From: an uncultured Sphingobium sp.
Lineage (GTDB): Bacteria; Pseudomonadota; Alphaproteobacteria; Sphingomonadales; Sphingomonadaceae
DNA: 8,240 nt
Direction of reading: 5' to 3'
Assembly: GCA_913773715.1 (NCBI GenBank)
Contig: CAJYHD010000165.1
Coordinates: 1-8,240, forward strand
Under the pieces are notes generated by a model. That model was not told the DNA's origin and ran no database searches. It saw nothing but the letters and a program-made list of their open reading frames with translations. The position numbers and the translations under genes were made by a program. The stretch's first letter is position 1. Each line of letters starts with the position of its first letter. Of this stretch, positions 1 through 6,093 are shown piece after piece.

Positions 1-562
1 AGCGCCGTATCAGATCGCCATAGGGCAGTTGCTCGATCACCACGCCCGCAAGCCGCTCGTGGATCTCGGCCAGGACCGGCTCCAGCTTGGTTACGTCGAA
101 CCGGCCAGGCGTGCGTCGATCGACGCCAAACGTCCGCCCGGTCACCTTGCCGCCGAACGCGAGGCGCTGAAGGTAGAGGAATCGAGCTGCGCGCTCCAGA
201 TCGGTCAGCGAGCCTGCGTCTACCTTCACCAGCCGCGCAAACTCGGCCCGGCTGGTGATCTGCCATCGCAACACGTCCATGAATTGCGGATAGTGGCGCT
301 GGAGGATGCGGAACAGGTTTGCAACATCGCCCGACAGGTCGTTGATTATCTCGGCACGCGGCCGGTTGGCACGACGCAGGAACACGCCGCCCATACCGAC
401 GAACGGCTCGACGTAAGTGTCGTGCGGGATGGTAGCGATCAGCTTGGTGAGACGGCCGGCGAGGTTGCGCTTGCCGCCCAGGTACGGTGCAGCCGGTGAG
501 ACCGGGCGCACGGGTTCGTGCGGTATCGGAAATCCGATATCGCCATCTTCGATAGACTCCAT
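1..562 (-). CDS. DNA adenine-specific methyltransferase, Dam/D12 class (partial, C-terminus outside window)
   Basis: The enzyme would transfer a methyl group from S-adenosylmethionine to N6 of adenine in DNA. In phages such enzymes protect against host restriction or alter regulation. The 187 visible residues show the D12-class start: an early Y-L-G-G-K-R segment (about residues 27-32), then the AdoMet-binding motif I E-P-F-V-G-M-G-G (about 52-59) and I-N-D-L (73-76), followed by the helical target-recognition part. The catalytic DPPY motif should follow just beyond the left edge, so activity cannot be judged. The ATG at 562-560 is the first in frame; a TGA lies five codons upstream. No clear Shine-Dalgarno is seen, and a G+C hairpin (583-608) sits just upstream. 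It shares the strand of the other phage genes but is separated from them by block 1. Family call is firm; target site and biological role are unknown. Confidence 0.9.
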   Translation of the reverse strand, partial: MESIEDGDIGFPIPHEPVRPVSPAAPYLGGKRNLAGRLTKLIATIPHDTYVEPFVGMGGVFLRRANRPRAEIINDLSGDVANLFRILQRHYPQFMDVLRWQITSRAEFARLVKVDAGSLTDLERAARFLYLQRLAFGGKVTGRTFGVDRRTPGRFDVTKLEPVLAEIHERLAGVVIEQLPYGDLIRR

Positions 563-582
563 GTGGTGTGCTGCTCATACAA

Positions 583-608
583 GCCCCGCCCTGACAGGGC
601 AGCGGGGC
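583..608. repeat. GC-rich imperfect hairpin upstream of methylase start
   Basis: GCCCCG and CGGGGC arms enclose a second CCCT/AGGG stem with a three-base bulge. No T-run follows on either strand, so it is not a typical terminator. It would lie in the methylase 5' leader and could affect its translation or mRNA stability. Confidence 0.45.
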
Positions 609-692
609 GTTAGCGGCTAGGCCAGCCGCGCGTGACGAGTTCGCGCTCGTCGGTTGCCGTGTTGACGCACGGCACCCCCGCTCTCGGCCGAC

Positions 693-706
693 ATGGGAAT
701 TCCCAT
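693..706. promoter_or_regulatory. 14-bp perfect palindrome, operator-like
   Basis: ATGGGAATTCCCAT is a perfect palindrome about 130 bp upstream of the methylase start, in a stretch without a convincing gene. Its shape suits a dimeric repressor. No cognate regulator is identifiable. Confidence 0.35.
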
Positions 707-743
707 ATCGCACCGCGCGGACGTGTCTCAGGGGTGCGATCCA

Positions 744-768
744 AACTACCGGAAAATATGCGGTAGTT
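744..768. promoter_or_regulatory. Dyad AACTACCG-N9-CGGTAGTT, operator-like
   Basis: Two perfect 8-bp inverted half-sites are separated by nine A/T-rich bases; one more GG/CC pair can be added with a single-base slip. The A/T-rich spacer is typical of helix-turn-helix repressor operators. It lies upstream of the methylase on its strand, so it may control that transcript. Confidence 0.4.
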
Positions 769-875
769 GGATTCTAAAGTGCAGTTTTCTTCGGGTTTCA
801 GCATGAATTCGGAGGTGGTGATTCCACAAGCTTATATCGGGCGAGAGCACCACCCGTTTGCCGCGGAAATTCGGG

Positions 876-940
876 CTTTTTAGGGGACGAGTCGGCGACC
901 GCAGCACCACCCTAAAAGATGGGCGATCCCCGCCTTTTAG
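876..940. repeat. Mutually exclusive hairpins
   Basis: The segment CCCTAAAAG (910-918) can pair either with CTTTTTAGGG upstream (876-885) or, through its CTAAAAG part, with CTTTTAG downstream (934-940). The downstream hairpin also has an inner GGG/CCC stem (921-923 with 928-930). Two competing pairings of one strand resemble an attenuator or structured RNA. The wider 563-1040 interval holds no gene I can support. Confidence 0.35.
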
Positions 941-1042
941 CAGCGCGGGCCGGGTCATAATTGGGCGTGTTAACCCGCCCTGAGCCGAAAGCGGTCGGCC
1001 TGTTTCCGCAGTTGCACCTGCTGCGGTGGCGGGCAAGTTATG

Positions 1043-1074
1043 CTTTGACACTGTCGTTTCCGACAGTGTCAAAG
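1043..1074. repeat. 14-bp-arm perfect inverted repeat at left end of gene block 1
   Basis: Arms CTTTGACACTGTCG (1043-1056) and CGACAGTGTCAAAG (1061-1074) are perfect complements around the loop TTTC. The core is CACTGT-N8-ACAGTG, shared exactly with 6695-6714 and partly with 4884-4903. Similarity to the 4884 site extends beyond the dyad, through a GGCAGCTT (1097-1104) and a CAGACA (1115-1120), so this seems to be the start of a roughly 80-bp shared segment. There is no T-run, so a terminator role is not supported. Confidence 0.8.
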
Positions 1075-1114
1075 TTTAAGACCGGAAAGTGTTCAGGCAG
1101 CTTACGCCCAATTA

Positions 1115-1143
1115 CAGACACAAAGCCGCGCTCATGCTATCCT
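1115..1143 (+). promoter_or_regulatory. Candidate promoter placing the start site at the ATG (leaderless)
   Basis: An extended -10, TG-C-TATCCT (1135-1143), lies 17 bp from a -35-like CAGACA (1115-1120). Transcription would begin around 1150, one or two bases before the ATG at 1152. This fits the lack of a Shine-Dalgarno in front of that gene. Confidence 0.4.
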
Positions 1144-1151
1144 AATCGCCT

Positions 1152-1493
1152 ATGGACAAAACTCTGATGGCAACTGCAGTTTGGACCTTTGGCAGCGCGC
1201 TTGTCGGTGCGCTTGTTGCAGTTCTACTCAATAGGCGTGCAGCGTCTCGAAGCCGTCGGTTACGCACATTGGTCGCCATCGCTTTTGCATTGCTACCGAC
1301 CATTCTCACAACGATACTAGCTCTGCTCTCGTCCGGCGACCCTCTGTCTTTGATCTTGTCGATGTCGCCAGATGAATTGATCATCCCCTTGGTGATCCAA
1401 CTGGCCGCCATACTATTGATCGCGTCGCCTATATCGTGGTTCATTAGCGGGCGAGTGCGTAAGGAACGCTTCGAAACGAGGGTGTTCGAGTGA
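1152..1493 (+). CDS. Small three-helix membrane protein of unknown function (block 1, gene 1)
   Basis: I do not recognise the family. The 113-residue product has three likely membrane helices, at about residues 6-26, 38-60 and 76-99. Between the first two is a strongly basic segment (R-R-A-A-S-R-S-R-R-L-R, 28-38), which should stay in the cytoplasm, and the C-terminal tail is charged (R-V-R-K-E-R, 101-106). No enzymatic motif is visible. The ATG has no Shine-Dalgarno, but a candidate promoter ends eight bases before it, suggesting leaderless expression. It ends in TGA eight bases before repeat copy A. The antisense frame is also open but less protein-like. It is the first of three single genes inserted between the phage methylase and the SGNH gene. 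Confidence 0.65.
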   Translation: MDKTLMATAVWTFGSALVGALVAVLLNRRAASRSRRLRTLVAIAFALLPTILTTILALLSSGDPLSLILSMSPDELIIPLVIQLAAILLIASPISWFISGRVRKERFETRVFE

Positions 1494-1501
1494 CATCGAG
1501 C

Positions 1502-1556
1502 GCGTCCGCTCTCCACCAATCTCAGCCAAAAGCCGCCTGTCGGCTCACGCCGACAT
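1502..1556 (+). repeat. Dispersed intergenic repeat, copy A
   Basis: It begins GCGTCCGCTCTCCACCAAT and ends ...CACGCCGACAT, with a small AGCCG/CGGCT stem inside. It aligns along its length with copy D, apart from a gap near the right end. It lies directly after gene 1152-1493, in the same orientation as all other copies. Confidence 0.75.
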
Positions 1557-1564
1557 AGTAGCCG

Positions 1565-1813
1565 TTAGAAGCTGCCGGCGAAACGGATGACGCCGAGTAA
1601 GATCCAACCAGCTCCAAGAAGACGAAGTGTTTGCACGGAGGTGGTTACACGATACGTCTTCAGCGAGCGATGCTCCTCGAAGAAAGCCTCCGACGCACCA
1701 TTTTCCAAGTCGCTGAGCCGTGTAGCCCTCTTGCGCTGCATCCGATCACTTATCGGACGCGACCAAATAAGTAAGGTCAGCCCAGCGACGATCGATAGTG
1801 CTGCGTAAAACAT
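1565..1813 (-). CDS. Small two-helix membrane protein of unknown function (block 1, gene 2)
   Basis: The 82-residue product has a membrane helix at each end (about residues 2-17 and 62-79) around a charged cytoplasmic-type loop (D-R-M-Q-R-K-R-A-T-R, 23-32, then an acidic stretch). No family is recognised. The frame stays open upstream to 1900, but that part is antisense to repeat copy B and low in protein character, so the ATG at 1813 is preferred; GGGG directly precedes it, which is a poor Shine-Dalgarno. An in-frame GTG five codons upstream is an alternative. A -10-like TATAGT on the minus strand (1891-1886) inside copy B could drive it, which would place the repeat in its leader. It ends in TAA. 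Confidence 0.55.
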   Translation of the reverse strand: MFYAALSIVAGLTLLIWSRPISDRMQRKRATRLSDLENGASEAFFEEHRSLKTYRVTTSVQTLRLLGAGWILLGVIRFAGSF

Positions 1814-1847
1814 CCCCGCAGGCTGCACCAAAGGCCTGTGATGGTCA

Positions 1848-1911
1848 ATGTCCGCTCTCCACCAACACCAGACAAAGGTTGTATGACTATACACGCCCAC
1901 TTTCAGACATT
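1848..1911 (+). repeat. Dispersed intergenic repeat, copy B
   Basis: Left end ATGTCCGCTCTCCACCAAC, right end ACGCCCACTTTCAGACATT. The left 18 bases match copies A and C closely. The terminal ATGTCC and the terminal GACAT are imperfect inverted repeats. It lies upstream of the minus-strand gene ending at 1813 and before gene 1946-2491. Confidence 0.75.
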
Positions 1912-1945
1912 CATAATCGGATCGAGGTAAGCGTCTCTAACCCGC

Positions 1946-2491
1946 ATGGACGAGCATGGAATGCGTAGGTTCAATTTCGAAAAATCTGCAAAAGAGGTAA
2001 ATGCCGCGCACGATGAACTTCACGCTGCGTTCGCGCGTGTTGTTGACCGGAACAATCATGACGACCCTCGAACGGAGCATTGGCTTACGGCGATGAAAGT
2101 TTTCCGGGCGGCGCTGGCGCGTGCGTATCCGGAGGCGCTTCGGGAGGTTGCCGATGGCGAGCTACCAGCGTCCGAGCTTAGCACAAACATGATGCTCGAC
2201 TTTATTGAGGCTGATCCTGTTTTCTATCGTTCAGGCTATCTTAAAGAAAAGGTTCTCAGACAGCTTAAAAAGAGAAAGGTTTCTGATAAGGAGGCTGAGC
2301 GCCTACGTCGGAGCATAATTGCTATCGTGCGCCAAGCTGGAAGTCGAAGAGAGTTCCGATACTACTGCCGCGCGGCACCCCAAGTTGTGAATGACGCCTT
2401 CAGGCATGACCTCGAACAATTGAAGCGGTCTGATGACGAAGGTGTTCAACGTAGGGCTAACTGGGTTTTAGCGGCGCTCCAAGGCAGGTGA
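1946..2491 (+). CDS. Basic helical hypothetical protein (block 1, gene 3)
   Basis: The 181-residue soluble protein is not recognised. It is predicted to be almost all helix: an N-terminal amphipathic part (residues 12-70), a hydrophobic stretch N-M-M-L-D-F-I (81-87), a very basic segment L-K-K-R-K (107-111) with further K/R residues to 123, and a C-terminal helix. No signal peptide or membrane helix is seen. The ATG at 1946 lacks a good Shine-Dalgarno; a second in-frame ATG at 1961 is possible. The middle of the gene (about 2210-2300) is A+T-rich with many AAA/AAG and TTT codons, unlike the phage genes around it, which suggests a separate origin. It ends in TGA, followed by repeat copy C. The basic charge would allow nucleic acid binding, but nothing specific shows this. 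Confidence 0.7.
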   Translation: MDEHGMRRFNFEKSAKEVNAAHDELHAAFARVVDRNNHDDPRTEHWLTAMKVFRAALARAYPEALREVADGELPASELSTNMMLDFIEADPVFYRSGYLKEKVLRQLKKRKVSDKEAERLRRSIIAIVRQAGSRREFRYYCRAAPQVVNDAFRHDLEQLKRSDDEGVQRRANWVLAALQGR

Positions 2492-2558
2492 CCGAAATCA
2501 GGCGAGCGACAAGAGTCCCATACAAGCGCGTAGTGAGATAATCTCCCATAGCGCGCTG

Positions 2559-2585
2559 ACGTCCGCTCCCCACCAATTCTGGTCG
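2559..2585 (+). repeat. Dispersed intergenic repeat, copy C (left half clear)
   Basis: ACGTCCGCTCCCCACCAAT matches the left ends of copies A and B. The right half is degenerate or lost: the sequence to 2640 has only short similarities and a TGGTCGACCA palindrome (2591-2600). It is the last copy before the phage SGNH gene. Confidence 0.6.
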
Positions 2586-2661
2586 CGCGCTGGTCGACCA
2601 TCTGAGAGCGCACCAATCTCTGAGCGCAGCGCAGCGGCCCATATCAAAGCTGATTTTCAAG

Positions 2662-4296
2662 CTAACCCACGACGATCGTGACCGGCAGATCGGCGTTGCT
2701 GATCCCGTCGTTCGCCCGGATGGTGAAGTTGTAGGTGCCTGACGTCGTCGGCGTACCCGTGAGATGGCCAGCTACCGTCTGAAGGGTCAGCCCAGGCGGG
2801 ATCGTGCCCGAGAGGATCGAGAACGTGCGAGCCGTCGCGCCACCCGTCGCCAGGGTGGCCAGTAGGTATGGAGAGCCTACGGTCGCAGCAGGAACGGTCG
2901 CGGTCGCGGTTTTGATCACCAGAGGCCAGCGGGGCACCTGCACGCCCCCCGGATTGTACTGCGAGCCGAGTGCATTTAGCTTTTCGATGAACTGGCCGAG
3001 CAGCTTGCGCGCCACGTACCAATTACCGCTCCGGTTGTCGGCGCTGTCGGTCAGGTGAACGCCATCGGCTTTGACGATGTAGTCGTTGATGCCGTCGAAT
3101 GTCGGATTGGCTGTCGCGCCATTGACGCCTGCGTCCTGCGAACCCCGGCCCGTTCCAAACATCGGTCGCTGGGTCGCGCCACCGCCGCTCGTGAACGCGT
3201 TGGGCAGGAACAGCGAGAAGGGATCAGCCCAGCCATCGAATGCCGTCTTAAGCGCCGCCTCCTTGTTGGAAAGCGTGACGCTGTTCTGGTTGGGTGGCGT
3301 CCACTGCCCGACAATGACGATCAGGGCGGCCGGGCAGTCGGAACGAACCTGTTGCCACTGCGCCAGCGCTGGGACCGACATGCCGGTGCCAGTATCGTTG
3401 TAGCCGCCTGCGATCACCACCACGTCTGGCGTGGCGTAGGGCAGCAGGCGCGGCTTGACATGATCGAGATAGAAGTTCGTGAGGCTCTTGGCCCCGGTGG
3501 CCGCAAGATAGGCCGAGCCAGGCAGGCCCGCCGTGATCGCGTTTTTGATCCCCAGATAGCGCGCTAGAACGCTCATCAGGCTTTCGCCTCGCGTGTTGCT
3601 GAGCGTAGGGACCGACCCGGCCGTATAGCTGTCGCCGACGAACAGGCCGACGACGGTCTCGGCGCGCGTCGGCTTTGAGATGGTCGCCCCGGCCTCCGCG
3701 CGAACGCCGATGAAGCGAGGCCCGTTCGACAACTCGACCTCGACAACGTAATCGCCGACAGCGCCCAGGTCGAACTTGAACCAGTTGGCTCCGGTCACGC
3801 CGCCGCTGCTGCTGATCGCGTTCCGATCGGTGCCGGCCAGTCGACCATTCACGAACAGACGAAAGCCGCCGAGCAATGCTTCGCGCAGGCCGATCTCGAC
3901 GTAGCGACCATTCTGCATCCGCGTGCCGAAGCTGCCGACGAATTGCGTGTACTGAGTGCCATCGGGGACCTGGCCGCCCAGCCCGCCAGCATTCGGGCTG
4001 AGATCGCCATCGATCACAAAGAAGGACGCAGGATCAATCGACACCTGCGGAAAGCCGCCCAGAACCTCGAACGAGCCGGGGTTGGCCTGATAGGTCACCA
4101 ACTGCGGCAAGGTGAACGACGCACCCAGGGACTGCGCCGCAATCCCTAAGGGCGCTACATCCTGGGCGTTGTTTGTCTGTGCGGCGGTGGCGGCGCGCTG
4201 GATGCGGGCGAGCGTGGCGGCGCGGCGGCCGGAGATGTCGCCTCCTGATGCTGCCCAGACGGCAGCGCGGCGCGTGGCGGCATTACGATAGCCCAT
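2662..4296 (-). CDS. SGNH/GDSL hydrolase with C-terminal putative Ig-like domain, probable phage tail or virion protein
   Basis: The 544-residue protein probably removes ester-linked groups such as acetyl from a surface polysaccharide. Residues about 1-60 are Ala/Arg-rich, then a beta-rich region (about 60-205) resembles a carbohydrate-binding or adaptor domain. The SGNH domain follows: G-D-S-Y with nucleophile Ser223, a block II glycine near 257-260, G-G-Y-N-D with Asn300, and the D-x-x-H pair Asp411/His414. The end (about 465-544) matches the putative Ig (He_PIG) pattern: I-P-P-G-L-T-L followed by G-T-P-T-T-S-G-T-Y. There is no signal peptide, as expected for a virion part. The ATG at 4296 has AGGAAG six bases upstream; an in-frame TTG at 4317 is less likely. 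It follows the endolysin by 45 bp on the same strand. It stops at TAG, with TGA five codons later. Confidence 0.85.
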   Translation of the reverse strand: MGYRNAATRRAAVWAASGGDISGRRAATLARIQRAATAAQTNNAQDVAPLGIAAQSLGASFTLPQLVTYQANPGSFEVLGGFPQVSIDPASFFVIDGDLSPNAGGLGGQVPDGTQYTQFVGSFGTRMQNGRYVEIGLREALLGGFRLFVNGRLAGTDRNAISSSGGVTGANWFKFDLGAVGDYVVEVELSNGPRFIGVRAEAGATISKPTRAETVVGLFVGDSYTAGSVPTLSNTRGESLMSVLARYLGIKNAITAGLPGSAYLAATGAKSLTNFYLDHVKPRLLPYATPDVVVIAGGYNDTGTGMSVPALAQWQQVRSDCPAALIVIVGQWTPPNQNSVTLSNKEAALKTAFDGWADPFSLFLPNAFTSGGGATQRPMFGTGRGSQDAGVNGATANPTFDGINDYIVKADGVHLTDSADNRSGNWYVARKLLGQFIEKLNALGSQYNPGGVQVPRWPLVIKTATATVPAATVGSPYLLATLATGGATARTFSILSGTIPPGLTLQTVAGHLTGTPTTSGTYNFTIRANDGISNADLPVTIVVG

Positions 4297-4341
4297 GGAA
4301 AGCTTCCTTCTGTTCAATTGAAATGGTCAGCGCCCACATCA

Positions 4342-4812
4342 TCAGGTGAGCGCAAGCTGGTAGTGCGGTCCGTCGATGAAGTCGGGCCCGGGATGGCGCA
4401 CCTTGTACGCCTCGACTTCCGTTTTCAGTGCTGTGGGACTGCCGCCGTATTGGCTCATCCTTCGGTCCCGCACCGCGCCCCAGATCAAGGGCACCTTCAA
4501 CTAGGTGGCTGCTTGGTCGACGGCGTTGGCGATGGCCCATATCAACGGCCATTCCCAACGAGGCTGCTTATTCAACCATGGCACCAGATCGACGGCATGG
4601 CCGTACCCATCTTTTTGACGCAGATGCTTACTCGTCATTGTTTTTGAAGCGCCGCGCTTAACGTAGAGCCGCTGTGTTTCGATCGACCGCAGTCCCTCCT
4701 GCACGGCAAAGTCCTGCGCGGTGATGGCGATTGCGCGGTGCACGACGCTAGCGAGCAGCGGATGCACGCCTTCTAGCCGCACCAGCGATCGCTGGCCCAG
4801 AGCATAGGGCAT
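4342..4812 (-). pseudogene. M15 (VanY/L-Ala-D-Glu type) peptidase endolysin interrupted by in-frame amber codon
   Basis: Phage lysis enzyme that would cut the peptide stems of peptidoglycan using zinc. The ATG at 4812 has AAGGA seven bases upstream. The first 103 residues carry the family's start (G-V-H-P-L-L, 15-20), the E-G-L-R-S segment (39-43), and the zinc motif from Ser61 to Asp75 with ligands His63 and Asp75. A TAG at 4503-4501 then stops the frame. The same frame continues for 52 codons with the family's usual ending, L-K-V-P-L-I-W-G and then D-G-P-H-Y containing the third zinc ligand (His150), to TGA at 4344-4342. The 103-residue product would lack that ligand and should be inactive. 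A single base change (for example GAG to TAG) would explain it. It could also be read through by a suppressor tRNA. Family call is firm; functional state is uncertain. Confidence 0.85.
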
Positions 4813-4883
4813 CGGACTATCCTTTCGAAGTGTGGGGATTAGCACCCCGCGTAAGGGCTGGGGGACGATCACCTTTTGCTTCT

Positions 4884-4903
4884 CACTAGCGGTTCCGACA
4901 GTG
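4884..4903. repeat. Imperfect dyad at left end of gene block 2, related to 1043-1074
   Basis: CACTAG-CGGTTCCG-ACAGTG has the same geometry as 1049-1068 (CACTGT-CGTTTCCG-ACAGTG), with three differences in 20 bases. Flanking GCTT upstream, and GGCAGCTT (4929-4936) and CAGAC (4941-4945) downstream, are also shared in the same order. It lies between the endolysin and the first gene of block 2. Confidence 0.65.
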
Positions 4904-4928
4904 GCATCGACATCTGGAGCCGCATACT

Positions 4929-4990
4929 GGCAGCTTGGGGCAGACGACGCTGGAAGCTGCCTTTCCGGAAGCGCCCCAATTGCGGATGCC
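4929..4990 (+). repeat. Dispersed intergenic repeat, copy H (degenerate)
   Basis: The right two thirds align with copies E and F: GGAAGCTGCCTTTCCGGAAG, then CGCC, then TTGCGGAT. The left end merges with the segment shared with the start of block 1. It precedes gene 5036-5344. Confidence 0.5.
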
Positions 4991-5035
4991 GCACGTTCGT
5001 GAGATTGTAGGGCGAGGTCAGCACGGAGAAGGCTT

Positions 5036-5344
5036 GTGTGGTTTCTACACGTCGCTGCGGCAGCAGCATTGCAATCCATCTCAGCCGCTCCGCAAATACC
5101 CGTGGCGGCGGGCTCCTTTAAAAGCATCGTGGTGGTACTCGAAGCCGCCAAAAGCTGCGGCATTGAGCAACTTAAGGTGGAAATGTACCCCACCTCTTGG
5201 GCTGCCGACGCCCGCCTTTTCCTGTTGCAAGACCCTAATGATACAGGTGTCCAATGTCTGAACACGTGGCTCACGCGGAATGGAAAGCGATTGGCGCTGG
5301 TACCGCGATGGTCGAATGACGACTTCAGCCGCGACGCGCCATAA
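5036..5344 (+). CDS. Conserved-looking hypothetical protein (block 2, gene 1)
   Basis: The 102-residue product resembles short hypothetical proteins I have met in sphingomonads; no function is known to me. The most protein-like part is residues 31-92, with V-V-V-L-E-A-A-K, then E-Q-L-K-V-E-M-Y-P-T-S-W-A-A-D-A-R, and A-L-V-P-R-W near the end. Residues 1-18 are hydrophobic and Ala-rich and could be a weak signal peptide. The start is taken as the GTG at 5036; GGAGAAGG lies only three bases upstream, so spacing is poor, and a stop at 5000-5002 limits extension. It ends in TAA 12 bases before repeat copy D. On the opposite strand a long frame continues upstream of the endolysin, but it reads as a shadow. 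Confidence 0.65.
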   Translation: MWFLHVAAAAALQSISAAPQIPVAAGSFKSIVVVLEAAKSCGIEQLKVEMYPTSWAADARLFLLQDPNDTGVQCLNTWLTRNGKRLALVPRWSNDDFSRDAP

Positions 5345-5356
5345 TTGAACGTCGTT

Positions 5357-5422
5357 ACGTCCGCTTTCCACCCGTTTCAGGACGAAAGCGGGTCGGCGGC
5401 TCCCGCCCCACTTGCGGACATT
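5357..5422 (+). repeat. Dispersed intergenic repeat, copy D (best full-length copy)
   Basis: Left end ACGTCCGCTTTCCACCC, middle GACGAAAGCGG, right end CTTGCGGACATT. The GTCCGC and GCGGAC ends are inverted repeats about 50 bp apart. Its right edge reaches the stop codon of the convergent minus-strand gene at 5422. Confidence 0.85.
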
Positions 5423-5784
5423 CACCAGTGTCGAACGAGGGCGAGCATCACCCCGAGGACAGTGGCGACCACCGCCACAACTCGCCAGTCAAAACGACGC
5501 TGACCCAGCAACAAGGTCTCCTGAGTAACCCGTGATGGGTCCACGCCTGTTTCCATACAGATAGCCTCTGCGAAGCGTGCCCATGTATCATCTGCCGCCG
5601 CTTGCTCCAGAGGAAGCGTCCGCCGAAGAGCTTCAAACACGTCGCCAACTGTTGTCCAGTTTCGAGCATCCGAGTAGTCGAAGCGAACGCCAAAGCGATG
5701 TTCAACCTCAGTAATTGCGGCGATCTCGTCTCCGTCACCACAAAGGCCGAGACAGCGAGGCGGTTGATTTTCAACGTTCGACAT
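5422..5784 (-). CDS. Acyl-carrier-protein-like small protein with C-terminal membrane anchor (block 2, gene 2)
   Basis: The 120-residue product has an acidic helical domain and one C-terminal membrane helix (about residues 101-118), followed by only two residues, as in tail-anchored proteins. Residues 19-57 read E-I-A-A-I-T-E-V-E-H-R-F-G-V and then T-T-V-G-D-V-F-E-A-L, a pattern like acyl-carrier-like domains in which a short helix precedes a T-V-G-D-L/V motif. The phosphopantetheine-site D-S-L is absent, so a true carrier role is not supported. A second helix pair includes F-A-E-A-I-C-M-E-T-G-V-D-P (71-83). The ATG at 5784 has GAGG very close upstream. It ends in TGA at the edge of repeat copy D, and copy E lies 35 bp upstream of its start. 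The function is unknown. Confidence 0.7.
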   Translation of the reverse strand: MSNVENQPPRCLGLCGDGDEIAAITEVEHRFGVRFDYSDARNWTTVGDVFEALRRTLPLEQAAADDTWARFAEAICMETGVDPSRVTQETLLLGQRRFDWRVVAVVATVLGVMLALVRHW

Positions 5785-5818
5785 ACCTCGGCCGTAACCT
5801 CAAACGTGCAAAGAGCCA

Positions 5819-5883
5819 ACGGCAGCGATCCACCATCTCGAGACGAAAGCGGCCTTTCCGAACACGCCAACAAAGCGGACATA
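5819..5883 (+). repeat. Dispersed intergenic repeat, copy E
   Basis: ATCCACCATCTCGAGACGAAAGC is split here as ATCCACCATCTC plus GAGACGAAAGC, followed by GGCCTTTCCG and AACACGCC, ending AAAGCGGACATA. The right 44 bases align closely with copy F. It sits between two minus-strand genes. Confidence 0.8.
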
Positions 5884-5907
5884 AGAGCGGTTTTGCTCCG
5901 CGTCAGG

Positions 5908-6093
5908 TCAATCGTCTTCGGAGCCTTTCAAAGAGATACCAAGCTCCGCCGCGCGCGTTCGTACGGCTGATGTAGGTCGCCCCAACCTCTGGGCTATCGT
6001 GATTGCCCGATTGGTGCTGCTCATCGCTTTGAGGATGCTGACTTCATAGTCAGTCCAAGGCTTTCCCGCTGGCCTATTTAGCTCACCAACCAT
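5908..6093 (-). CDS. Small helix-turn-helix (SANT/Myb- or GcrA-like) DNA-binding protein (block 2, gene 3)
   Basis: The 61-residue protein is a single probable DNA-binding domain. It has K-P-W-T-D-Y-E-V (residues 11-18), a helix I-L-K-A-M, then I-T-I-A-Q-R-L-G-R-P-T-S-A-V-R-T-R-A (31-48), a helix-turn-recognition-helix pattern seen in short alphaproteobacterial SANT-like and GcrA-like proteins. That family relation is inferred from pattern, not a search. The ATG at 6093 comes directly after the TAA of the tiny upstream frame, and GAGGGG spans that junction as Shine-Dalgarno, so translation is probably coupled. It ends in TGA 25 bp before copy E. It may regulate its own block or host genes; no target can be named. 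Confidence 0.7.
   Translation of the reverse strand: MVGELNRPAGKPWTDYEVSILKAMSSTNRAITIAQRLGRPTSAVRTRAAELGISLKGSEDD

Noticed and set aside
29..499. Plus-strand frame of 156 codons
   Set aside because: It is antisense to the clear DNA methyltransferase frame.
610..804. Minus-strand 64-codon frame upstream of the methylase
   Set aside because: No Shine-Dalgarno, low-complexity Arg/Pro composition, and it crosses two dyads; not enough to call a gene.
746..1072. Minus-strand 108-codon frame
   Set aside because: It starts inside the 1043-1074 inverted repeat, lacks a Shine-Dalgarno and reads like noncoding sequence.
563..1150. Amber-suppressor tRNA
   Set aside because: I looked for a T-loop GTTCGA-type motif and a cloverleaf with anticodon CTA in this gap and elsewhere and found none.
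3055..3567. Plus-strand 170-codon frame
   Set aside because: It is antisense to the SGNH hydrolase and overlaps its catalytic blocks.
4283..4558. Minus-strand 91-codon frame
   Set aside because: It is a shifted-frame shadow of the C-terminal part of the endolysin, whose own frame shows family motifs.
4813..5274. N-terminal extension of the endolysin
   Set aside because: The frame is open, but the extension is Cys/Ala-rich, runs antisense to gene 5036-5344, and a good Shine-Dalgarno precedes the ATG at 4812.
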